From: an uncultured Eggerthellaceae bacterium
Lineage (GTDB): Bacteria; Actinomycetota; Coriobacteriia; Coriobacteriales; Eggerthellaceae
NCBI GenBank assembly: GCA_946626265.1
Contig: CAMOUE010000044.1
Coordinates: 1-12,971, forward strand
Length of the DNA stretch: 12,971 bases
Direction of reading: 5' to 3'
Position 1 is the stretch's first letter, and every line of letters begins with the position of its first letter. The position numbers and the translations under genes are program-made. Positions 1 to 5,891 of the stretch are shown one piece after another. Below the pieces are notes generated by a model. That model was not told the origin of the DNA and did no database searches. It saw only the letters and a list, made by a program, of their open reading frames with translations.

Positions 1-80
1 CGCATTTTGAATGCACGACCCGAAACACAGCCCTGGACCGCCATCAAGCCGCCATCAAGCCGCTATTAAAACAGCCGATG

Positions 81-107
81 AAAACAAAAAAGTCGCCGAA
101 GCGACTT
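81..107 (-). terminator. Rho-independent terminator of tRNA-Arg
   Basis: On the minus strand an AAGTCGC arm, a TTCG tetraloop and a GCGACTT arm form a 7-bp hairpin, followed by a T-rich tract (TTTTTGTTTT). It starts 12 nt after the encoded CCA of the tRNA, as expected for a tRNA transcript terminator. Confidence 0.85.
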
Positions 108-118
108 GTGTGTTTAGC

Positions 119-195
119 TGGCGCGCCCTGTAGGATTCGAACCTACGACGCCCTGATTCGTAGTCAGGTCCTCTATCCAGCTGAGGTAAGGGCGC
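119..195 (-). tRNA. tRNA-Arg (anticodon ACG)
   Basis: A complete cloverleaf can be folded on the minus strand. The acceptor stem is GCGCCCT/AGGGCGC, the D-arm has CCTC/GAGG around AGCTGGATA, the anticodon stem is CCTGA/TCAGG with loop CTACGAA, the variable loop has 5 nt, and the T-arm is GTAGG-TTCGAAT-CCTAC. The discriminator G is followed by an encoded CCA. The anticodon ACG (159-161 on the plus strand) reads CGN arginine codons, after deamination to inosine in bacteria. The gene stands alone, with its own promoter and terminator. Confidence 0.96.
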
Positions 196-213
196 GCTTA
201 AAGCAGCTCGATT

Positions 214-242
214 ATTCAACCACTCCGCCATCGACGTGTCAA
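214..242 (-). promoter_or_regulatory. Sigma-70-type promoter of tRNA-Arg
   Basis: The minus strand carries a perfect TTGACA -35 box (237-242), a 17-nt spacer and a TTGAAT -10 box (214-219, four of six consensus bases). An A-tract lies directly upstream of the -35 and resembles an UP element. Transcription would start near 207, about 12 nt before the mature tRNA 5' end. Confidence 0.75.
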
Positions 243-420
243 CGGTTTTTTTGCACGCGCTCACGGAATGCACAAGTTTCGCATCACATCGCACCGACAC
301 CGGCATAGGCTGTTTCGCGCGCGTTCGCTTCGGCTGCCCTGCATCCGTTCAACAACCCCGCGCGACTTTCCCGCAGTTTGTGGAGTGTCTCCCGCATCAA
401 ACGCCACTTGGCTACCCGCA

Positions 421-429
421 TGCTAGGAT
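421..429 (+). promoter_or_regulatory. Extended -10 promoter of citrate synthase
   Basis: TGC followed by TAGGAT matches the extended -10 form TGN-TANNNT. No good -35 box is seen at the proper distance. A start near 436 would give a leader of about 24 nt containing the GAAAGGG ribosome site. This is inferred from sequence only. Confidence 0.4.
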
Positions 430-459
430 TAACGGACGTTTCAATCGAAAGGGCACCAC

Positions 460-1800
460 ATGGCTGAGAAGAAGCAATTCGAGCTCTACGACCGATTCAT
501 GACGATCAACGAAGTCGACCCCTCGTTCTACGAGCGCTTCGACGTTAAGCGGGGCCTGCGCAACGCCGACGGCTCGGGCGTGCTCGCCGGAGTCACGAAC
601 ATCGCCAACGTGCACGGTTACGTAATCTCCGACGACGTGAAAGTCGCCGACGAGGGCTGCCTGCGCTACCGCGGCTACGACCTGTACGACCTGCTGGGAG
701 ACGACGATAGGCGTTTCCGCTACGAGGAGATCGTCTACCTGCTCCTCCTCGGACACCTGCCGAACCACGAGCAGCTCGACGAGTTCATCGAGGCCATCGA
801 CGCCCAGCGCGAGCTTCCCGACGGATTCACCTCGTCGCTCATCATGCGCAACGTGTCCCCCGACCTCATGAACCTCATGGCGCAGTCGATCCTGCTTCTC
901 TATGCATACGACCTCGAGGCCGAGCGACGCACGTTCCAACACGAAATCGAAACGGCCATCTCGATCATCTCCCGCCTGCCGCGCATCATGGTGCTCGCCT
1001 ACTACGCGAAACAGGCCCGATTCAACCACGGCAGCCTGATCATGCACCACTTCACGCCCGGCGAATCGACTGCAGAGACGATCCTTTCGATGCTGAGGCC
1101 CGACCGCAGCTACACCGCCGACGAGGCCCGCATGCTCGACATCATGCTCTGCCTCCACGCGGAGCACGGCGGCGGCAACAACTCGACGTTCACCACCCGC
1201 GTGCTCTCGTCGGCCGACACCGACCCCTATTCCACGTACGCGGCGGCAATCGGATCGCTCAAGGGCAGTCGTCACGGCGGCGCAAACCACAAAGTCCGCG
1301 CGATGCAAGCCGAGGCGAAGCAGGTCATCTCAAATTGGGAAAACGACGACGAAATCGCCGACTACCTCACGAAAATCGTCAAGAAGGAAGCGTACGACCA
1401 CTCCGGGCTCATCTACGGCATGGGGCACGCCGTGTACACGAAATCCGACCCGCGCGCCGTCATATTGAAGCACTTCGCAACGCAGCTCGCCGAAGGCACC
1501 GAATACGAACGCGAGTTCAAGCTCCTCGAGTCCATCGAGCGCATCTCCCCCCAGATTTTGCGCGACGTGAAGGGAACGAAAAAAGACGTTTGCGCGAACG
1601 TGGACATGTACTCTGGCTTCGTCTACGCGATGCTCGGCATACCCGAGGACATGTTCACGCCACTGTTCGCATGCTCGCGCATAGCGGGCTGGGCAGCTCA
1701 CCGCTTCGAGGAAATCGTTTCGGGCAAGCGCATCATCCGCCCCGCTTACAAGGCGACCTTCTCGGGCGTGCGCGAATACGTCAACATAGACGAGCGCTAG
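460..1800 (+). CDS. gltA: Citrate synthase (citrate/2-methylcitrate synthase family)
   Basis: Condenses acetyl-CoA with oxaloacetate to citrate in the cytosol. The 446-residue length is normal for the family. Three catalytic positions are visible: His272 in RHGGANH, His323 in GMGHAVY and Asp382 in NVDMYSG. A substrate-binding arginine lies in KSDPRA (Arg332) and another in the CSRIAGWAAHR segment (Arg407). A further conserved histidine lies in the CLHAEH segment around 232-236. The ATG at 460 is preceded by GAAAGGG with a 6-nt gap, which fixes the start. The gene is monocistronic and faces a convergent gene only 82 bp away. A methylcitrate synthase role cannot be excluded from sequence, but no prpB, prpD or acnA neighbour is present. 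In anaerobic actinobacteria the enzyme probably feeds 2-oxoglutarate and glutamate synthesis; that role is inference. Confidence 0.93.
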   Translation: MAEKKQFELYDRFMTINEVDPSFYERFDVKRGLRNADGSGVLAGVTNIANVHGYVISDDVKVADEGCLRYRGYDLYDLLGDDDRRFRYEEIVYLLLLGHLPNHEQLDEFIEAIDAQRELPDGFTSSLIMRNVSPDLMNLMAQSILLLYAYDLEAERRTFQHEIETAISIISRLPRIMVLAYYAKQARFNHGSLIMHHFTPGESTAETILSMLRPDRSYTADEARMLDIMLCLHAEHGGGNNSTFTTRVLSSADTDPYSTYAAAIGSLKGSRHGGANHKVRAMQAEAKQVISNWENDDEIADYLTKIVKKEAYDHSGLIYGMGHAVYTKSDPRAVILKHFATQLAEGTEYEREFKLLESIERISPQILRDVKGTKKDVCANVDMYSGFVYAMLGIPEDMFTPLFACSRIAGWAAHRFEEIVSGKRIIRPAYKATFSGVREYVNIDER

Positions 1801-1817
1801 AAGGCACGGTAGCGTCC

Positions 1818-1882
1818 GGCCCAGGCTTGGCGAACCGCCGTAAAAGCGCGGCAGCAATTGGCCCAGGCTTGGCGAACCGCCG
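1818..1882. repeat. 23-bp perfect direct repeat, two copies
   Basis: Copies at 1818-1840 and 1860-1882 are identical over 23 bp (GGCCCAGGCTTGG followed by CGAACCGCCG), with a 42-bp period. They fill the gap between the convergent stops of citrate synthase and the Nramp gene. Each copy contains a small hairpin (GGC/GCC), but no U-tract follows on either strand. The core GCTTGGCGAACCGCCG resembles GCTTGGCGACCCGACG in the 37-bp tandem repeat near 7880. Confidence 0.9.
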
Positions 1883-3124
1883 CTACAGCCCGAGCACCTG
1901 CATGACGAGCAACGCCGCGGTCAGCACGGTCACGATCGCAACGGTCAGCCAGATGAGCGCACGGGACACGCGCCCGAGCCGATACGCCCCCATAATGTGC
2001 TTGTCCGCCGCGATGAGCGCCATGAACACGAGAAGCACGGGCAGCACGATGCCGTTGGTGAACTGCGCCGTCAGCATGACCCCCATCAAATCGACGTTCG
2101 GAATGAGCACGACGATGGCGGAAAAGGCGATGACGAACGTGAATATGCCTTTGAAAATGGGTGCCTCGCGCCACGAGAACGACACGCCCGCCTCCCAGCC
2201 GAACGCCTCGCACACGACGAACGACGTGGTGAGCGGCAAGACGCAGGCCGCCAAGAACGACGCCGCGATCAGGCCGACCGCGAACAGCGCCTCGGCATAG
2301 GGCCCTGCAATGGGGGCGAGGGCGCGGGCCGCGTCGGCGGCCGAGTCGATTTCAACGCCGACAGGGTAAAGGACGGTCCCGGTTGTCACGATGATGAACC
2401 ACGCCACAACGCACGCCGCCACCGTGCCCGAGACCACGTCGACTCGCTGCGCAAAGAAGTCCTTCGGCGAAAGGCCTTTCTCGACCACATTGCTCTGCTC
2501 GAAGAACATCATCCACGGAGCGATGGTCGTGCCGATCATCGCGATGACGAGCGACACGAAACTCTGGTCGGCCAGCACGTGCGGCCTGGCCGTGGAATAG
2601 AGCGTCTCCCCCCAATTGGGCCCCGCCATGACGGCGGCCACTATGTAAGTGACGAACACGAGCGAAAGGACGAGGAACACCTTCTCGACGCGCTTGTAGC
2701 TTCCGCCAACGATGAGCAGCCACACTGCGACGGCGGCAACGGGAACCGAGAGGTACTTCGACACTCCGAACATCTCCATTCCCGACGCGATGCCCGCAAA
2801 CTCGGAGAACGTGGTTGCGATGTTACCGATGAGCAGGGCGGTCATCGCAAGCGCCGTCAGACGGATGCCGAAGCGCTCCCGAATGAGCGCCGCGAACCCC
2901 TTTCCCGTGACCGCGCCCATACGCGACGCCGTCATTTCGACGACGACCAGGAGCACGCACATGACGGGGATGACCCACAACGTGGCGTAGCCGAACTTCG
3001 CGCCAACAGTCGAATAGGTCGAAATGCCTCCGGCGTCGTTGCCCGCCATCGCCGTCACGATGCCGGGGCCGAGCGCCGCGAGCGCTATGAGCAGCTTGCT
3101 CTTGCCGGATTCTTCTTCGCTCAT
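1883..3124 (-). CDS. Nramp-related magnesium transporter (NRMT type)
   Basis: A 413-residue polytopic inner-membrane protein of the SLC11/Nramp fold, with about 11 hydrophobic helices. In helix 1 the canonical DPGN metal motif reads NDAGG (residues 29-33; Asp30 kept). In helix 6 the MPH motif of manganese/iron carriers reads APW (202-204), so the sulfur ligand is lost. These changes are the hallmark of the NRMT clade, which transports magnesium; a structurally studied member comes from Eggerthella lenta. The ATG at 3124 overlaps the TGA of the upstream MgtE-like gene (ATGA), so translation is probably coupled. The reading frame stays open far upstream (to 3979), but that part is an out-of-frame shadow of the neighbour. 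Automated pipelines would probably label this as manganese transporter MntH; the ligand changes and the neighbour argue against that. Confidence 0.88.
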   Translation of the reverse strand: MSEEESGKSKLLIALAALGPGIVTAMAGNDAGGISTYSTVGAKFGYATLWVIPVMCVLLVVVEMTASRMGAVTGKGFAALIRERFGIRLTALAMTALLIGNIATTFSEFAGIASGMEMFGVSKYLSVPVAAVAVWLLIVGGSYKRVEKVFLVLSLVFVTYIVAAVMAGPNWGETLYSTARPHVLADQSFVSLVIAMIGTTIAPWMMFFEQSNVVEKGLSPKDFFAQRVDVVSGTVAACVVAWFIIVTTGTVLYPVGVEIDSAADAARALAPIAGPYAEALFAVGLIAASFLAACVLPLTTSFVVCEAFGWEAGVSFSWREAPIFKGIFTFVIAFSAIVVLIPNVDLMGVMLTAQFTNGIVLPVLLVFMALIAADKHIMGAYRLGRVSRALIWLTVAIVTVLTAALLVMQVLGL

Positions 3125-4467
3125 CGCAACACCTGCACGAGCACGAGCGTGTACAAGACGAGGAACAGTACCGCGACGAGCGCGAAACCGGCGTACCTCA
3201 GCCAGTTGGCGCGCGTGGTCTCGAGCGTTTTGTCGTCTTCGATGGCGTCCCACGCGTCGTCGACGGTGATGATGCCCAGCAAGACCCCCGCCTCGTCGAC
3301 GACGGGCATCGCCGTGAGCTCGTATTTGAAAATGTCGGCGACCACGTCGTCTTCCTCCACGTCGGGCGTGACGCTGATCACCTCGTCGTACATTATGTCG
3401 CCCATGAGCGCATCGTCTTCGTTCAGCACGATCGTCCGCATCGACGCGACGCCGACCAGACGCTTGTCGTCGTCGAGCACGTAGACGTAGTGCACCGACG
3501 GCGCATCCTCGGGCATGCCGCGCAGCGTCTCGATGGCGCTTCTGACGGTATCGCCCGTTCTCACGGCGACGAACTGGGTCGTCATCATGCCGCCCGCCGT
3601 ACCGTCCTTGTAGCCGAGGAGCCGACGTATGCTGACGGCGTCGCGGCCCATGAGGCGCAGCAGCGTCTCGGCCTTTTCCCGGTCGAGGCCACGCACGATA
3701 TCGGCGGCGTCGTCCGGGTCCATATCGCCGAGAAGGTCGGCAGCCCGCTCTTCGTCGAGGTCCTCGATGAAATCCGCCTGGATCTCGTCCTCCATTTCGG
3801 CGACGGCATCGGACGCCTGGTCGCCGTCGAGATGCTTGAACACTTCGGCGCGCTTGGCGGGATCGAGCTGCTCGAGAATGTCGGCAACGTCGGCGGGATG
3901 CAGCTCGTCGAGGCGCTTGTGGGTAACCGAGAGCTGCACGTCCGACAAGTCGCGGTCGAGCAGGTCCATGTAGTTCCATGCGATGATGCGCTCGTCGATG
4001 CGCCGCCCGAACAGCTTCGATATTGCAAGCGTCGCGTTCTCCACCCAGGGGGCGAGGCCGCGCAAGATGCCTCGTATGCCCACTTCAGCGCCGAGCAGGC
4101 GCAGCTGGGTACCTGATTCCGACAGCTTGAGGTCGTTCACGCGCACGACCTTGAGCCCCTGCGTGTCGACGATTTGCTTGTTGAGCAAATCGCGTGCGAG
4201 CAGGACTTCTTCGGGTTGAAGGTAGCTGAACCTGATGTCAGGGGCCTCGACGGCGAGCGTGATGCCGTTTTCCTCGATGTCGTCAAACGAGCCGACGTAC
4301 TTGCGCCACGAGATCATGAACGGCACGTTGCCCGGCCCCTTGAACGCCAGGCTCGTGATGCGCGGAAACACCTCTCCCGTGGAAATGGCGAGGTCGGATA
4401 TGACGCCGAGCTCCTCGCCTGCTGCATCGCGGACGGGTTTTCCCATCATTTGCGAAAGGTATATCAT
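3121..4467 (-). CDS. PRC-barrel / MgtE-N / tandem-CBS protein with C-terminal membrane helix
   Basis: 448 residues. Visible parts in order: a PRC-barrel-like segment (about 3-75, with MGKPVRDAAGEELG), a second PRC-like segment (about 89-165), an acidic helical repeat domain like the MgtE N domain (about 185-285, LHPADVADILEQLDP), two CBS domains (about 294-350 and 355-409) and one hydrophobic helix (about 424-446). The MgtE channel would have five membrane helices, so this is not a channel itself. In MgtE the N and CBS domains sense intracellular magnesium. Here they probably serve as a membrane-tethered sensor or accessory for the Nramp carrier encoded next, which overlaps it by 4 bp. The start is ATG at 4467 with GGGGAAG upstream. 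The domain calls are by pattern; the pairing in function is inference. Confidence 0.85.
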   Translation of the reverse strand: MIYLSQMMGKPVRDAAGEELGVISDLAISTGEVFPRITSLAFKGPGNVPFMISWRKYVGSFDDIEENGITLAVEAPDIRFSYLQPEEVLLARDLLNKQIVDTQGLKVVRVNDLKLSESGTQLRLLGAEVGIRGILRGLAPWVENATLAISKLFGRRIDERIIAWNYMDLLDRDLSDVQLSVTHKRLDELHPADVADILEQLDPAKRAEVFKHLDGDQASDAVAEMEDEIQADFIEDLDEERAADLLGDMDPDDAADIVRGLDREKAETLLRLMGRDAVSIRRLLGYKDGTAGGMMTTQFVAVRTGDTVRSAIETLRGMPEDAPSVHYVYVLDDDKRLVGVASMRTIVLNEDDALMGDIMYDEVISVTPDVEEDDVVADIFKYELTAMPVVDEAGVLLGIITVDDAWDAIEDDKTLETTRANWLRYAGFALVAVLFLVLYTLVLVQVLR

Positions 4468-4592
4468 GTTCTTCCCCTATCAGAGAATAGCGGCCGCCCA
4501 TCCAGCCGCCGCAGGGGAAGCTGGAAGGCTAGCAACTGTGAGGTTTCGATCTTCGAACCTTCAAGCTCGTCCTTCCATCGTGTTTACCAACT
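4468..4592 (-). promoter_or_regulatory. Leader of the magnesium operon with anti-Shine-Dalgarno element
   Basis: The ribosome site AGGGGAAG (4471-4478) is perfectly complementary over 8 bp to CTTCCCCT upstream (plus-strand 4513-4520). That same segment sits in the loop of another hairpin, TCCAGC/GCTGGA (4501-4506/4520-4525). The two pairings share bases and exclude each other. A further hairpin lies at 4541-4560 (AGGTT-CGA/TCG-AACCT). A possible extended -10 (TGG-TATCGT, 4599-4607) would start the RNA near 4592. The conserved M-box riboswitch blocks were looked for and not found. Mechanism and ligand are unknown. Confidence 0.45.
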
Positions 4593-4689
4593 GCGAAAAC
4601 GATACCAGAAAACACCTCTCGTGGCCAGAACGCCATGCTGTCGGAAAGCAACGTGCGCCAACGCGCGCCCGGAACGCCGCGCGTCACCT

Positions 4690-4730
4690 GAAAACAACGG
4701 CGGAGGCCACCCGATGGTGACCCCCGCCGT
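4690..4730 (-). terminator. Rho-independent terminator of the Rrf2 gene
   Basis: On the minus strand a 15-bp stem (4716-4730 with 4697-4711, two G-T wobbles) closes a 4-nt loop and is followed by TTGTTTT. It lies 32 bp past the rrf2 stop codon and separates that gene from the magnesium operon, which reads in the same direction. Confidence 0.88.
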
Positions 4731-4762
4731 CAATTGCTTCCCGAAACGCTTCTCGCGCAATC

Positions 4763-5233
4763 CTAGCTAGCGCGGAGCTTTTCGACCTCGCGCTCGAGCG
4801 CGCTCGCGATGACCTCGTCTGCCGATTCGCCGTTTGCGCTCATGTCGAGCAGGTCCTGGACGGAAATCGTGCCGAGATAGCTGTCGAGGCTCTCCGTCAC
4901 CGCCAGGCACAGATTGCGAACAACCGCCGCGTTCTTGCTCGCCGCGCGCCCTTTCTTCATAGGTTGACGCACGTGCTTCAGATCGCTGTCGAACGCATCG
5001 AGGATATCGCCGACGGTGATGTCGGAGGCAGGGCGGGCCAAAACGTAGCCGCCGTTCTTGCCGGGACGCGCCTTGATGATGCCCGCGTTGCGCAGGCGGA
5101 GCGCCAACTGAATAAGGTAGTCGCGCGGAACTGCCATTTCCTCGGAGATCTCGCGCGAAGAGCAGGTGTCCCCTTTTATCGCCAAATACATCACGGCGCG
5201 TACGCCGTAATCCACCGATGCCTTCAACTTCAT
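4763..5233 (-). CDS. Rrf2-family transcriptional regulator
   Basis: 156 residues with the N-terminal winged helix typical of Rrf2 proteins: MKLKASVDYGVRAVMYLA at the start, recognition-helix region VPRDYLIQLALRLRNAG, and a wing with GKNGGYVLARP. IscR and NsrR carry three cysteines after the wing that hold an iron-sulfur cluster. Here only two cysteines exist (about 24 and 109), so the usual cluster is unlikely, as in the CymR-like branch. The ATG at 5233 is chosen over an in-frame GTG at 5239 because GGAAG lies 9 nt before the ATG and only 3 nt before the GTG, and because family members begin with MKL. The target genes are not known. The diverging lysine-transport unit and the downstream magnesium operon are the nearest candidates, without direct evidence. 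Confidence 0.85.
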   Translation of the reverse strand: MKLKASVDYGVRAVMYLAIKGDTCSSREISEEMAVPRDYLIQLALRLRNAGIIKARPGKNGGYVLARPASDITVGDILDAFDSDLKHVRQPMKKGRAASKNAAVVRNLCLAVTESLDSYLGTISVQDLLDMSANGESADEVIASALEREVEKLRAS

Positions 5234-5239
5234 GTTCAC

Positions 5240-5557
5240 TCACTTCCAATAACGCAGGCCAAACTTCGCCTGTCAGAACTCAGCTATCAGCATCGGCATG
5301 ACCAGCTTTGCCGCGCCAATAATTGACGTTTTGGCACGATTGGCCATGGAGTTGACAACTGCTGCATTGATATTGTGTCCCTCAAAGCAATTTCAGGCAA
5401 GCCCCTAATTCGAATCTTATTTGACGAGCACAATTGTTGGGACATGAACATGCTGGTCGTGCGCATGGACGTGCTTGCGAATCGCAGCATTGCCGCGCCA
5501 CCGCAACCGCAGGCATGGCGTCCGCCGCCGCCCGGACATCGCTCTCACCTTCGTACA
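5240..5557. other. Intergenic region between rrf2 and the lysine-transport unit
   Basis: About 320 bp with no credible ORF. It must hold the minus-strand rrf2 promoter, but no convincing -35/-10 pair was found. Small palindromes are present (ATTCGAAT near 5408, ACAATTGT near 5430, GCCAAT/ATTGGC at 5315-5320/5339-5344). The stretch 5240-5440 is noticeably more AT-rich than its surroundings. Confidence 0.4.
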
Positions 5558-5580
5558 GTTTGTCGCAACGCGCGACAAAC
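5558..5580. promoter_or_regulatory. 23-bp palindrome, operator-like
   Basis: GTTTGTCGC and GCGACAAAC form perfect 9-bp arms around a 5-nt centre (AACGC). The palindrome covers the -35 region of the promoter whose TATAAT box lies at 5589, which is the usual place for a repressor site. No U-tract follows, so it is not a terminator. Confidence 0.6.
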
Positions 5581-5588
5581 GTGTCGTA

Positions 5589-5594
5589 TATAAT
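5589..5594 (+). promoter_or_regulatory. -10 box of the lysine riboswitch transcript
   Basis: A perfect TATAAT lies about 23 bp before the first riboswitch stem. The -35 position falls inside the 23-bp palindrome and does not match TTGACA well. The start would be near 5601. Confidence 0.65.
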
Positions 5595-5616
5595 ATGGAA
5601 ATCATTGACAAGCAGG

Positions 5617-5807
5617 CATGATAGAGGCGCGGCCTTCATCAGTAACCAACGCATGGGCAAGCGGACGCACGCAGACCATGAACCCGGAAAGGTGCATTGG
5701 CGAAAGGGGATGCCGCCGAAGAACGCCATCGGTTTCCGCAGGTGGCGCATCTGGGGTGCAGGACAACATCCTGCACACTGCCGCTCGCAAGGTGGAGAGC
5801 TATCATG
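5617..5807 (+). ncRNA. Lysine riboswitch (L-box)
   Basis: The outer stem P1 is an 8-bp perfect pairing of CATGATAG (5617-5624) with CTATCATG (5800-5807). Inside it the conserved L-box blocks occur in order: AGAGGCGCGG (5623-5632), ATCAGTAACC (AGTA at 5641), GGAAAGG (5686-5692), GCCGCCGAAG (5712-5721), CTGGGGTGCAGG (from 5751) and ACACTGCCGC (from 5775). The 191-nt length fits the family. L-boxes bind lysine and repress lysine biosynthesis or uptake genes, which here points to the transporter downstream as a lysine carrier. Confidence 0.9.
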
Positions 5808-5891
5808 GCCCATGCGACCGCTTGACGCCCCAAGCGGACTCGACAGGCCATGAAAGACCATGGCCTGCACGACCGTTAGGGGGATGTTCAT
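5808..5891 (+). promoter_or_regulatory. Expression platform of the lysine riboswitch
   Basis: A hairpin of 7 bp (5818-5824/5831-5837) is followed by a 9-bp hairpin (CAGGCCATG 5844-5852 with CATGGCCTG 5859-5867). The same GGCCATG can also pair with CATGGCC at 5804-5810, which lies in the 3' strand of P1. Ligand-stabilised P1 would therefore free GGCCATG to form the downstream hairpin. There is no U-tract, so control of translation or Rho access is more likely than intrinsic termination. The ribosome site AGGGGG (5878-5883) could pair with the CCCC in the loop of the first hairpin. Confidence 0.55.

Noticed and set aside
196..240. Sequence on the minus strand that resembles the 5' part of a tRNA-Ser/Leu (TGGCGGAGTGGTTGAA)
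   Set aside because: No matching D-stem closure, anticodon arm or acceptor partner. The same bases are explained as the spacer and -10 of the tRNA-Arg promoter behind a perfect TTGACA.
412..1308. 298-codon minus-strand ORF
   Set aside because: It is an antisense shadow of citrate synthase, which has full family motifs on the other strand. Its composition is low-complexity Val/Glu/His.
1883..3124. Annotation as MntH manganese transporter
   Set aside because: The DPGN and MPH ligand motifs are changed to NDAGG and APW, and the operon partner is an MgtE-type sensor.
1997..3484. 495-codon plus-strand ORF
   Set aside because: It is antisense to the Nramp and MgtE-like genes, is His/Arg/Asp-rich without domains, and reflects high-GC codon bias.
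3125..3979. N-terminal extension of the Nramp reading frame
   Set aside because: It overlaps the MgtE-like gene in another frame, is Arg-rich without family match, and the ATGA overlap gives a normal start at 3124.
4468..4690. M-box (ykoK) magnesium riboswitch
   Set aside because: The conserved GGTGAGGCTCCT and CTGCCC-type blocks are not present on the minus strand.
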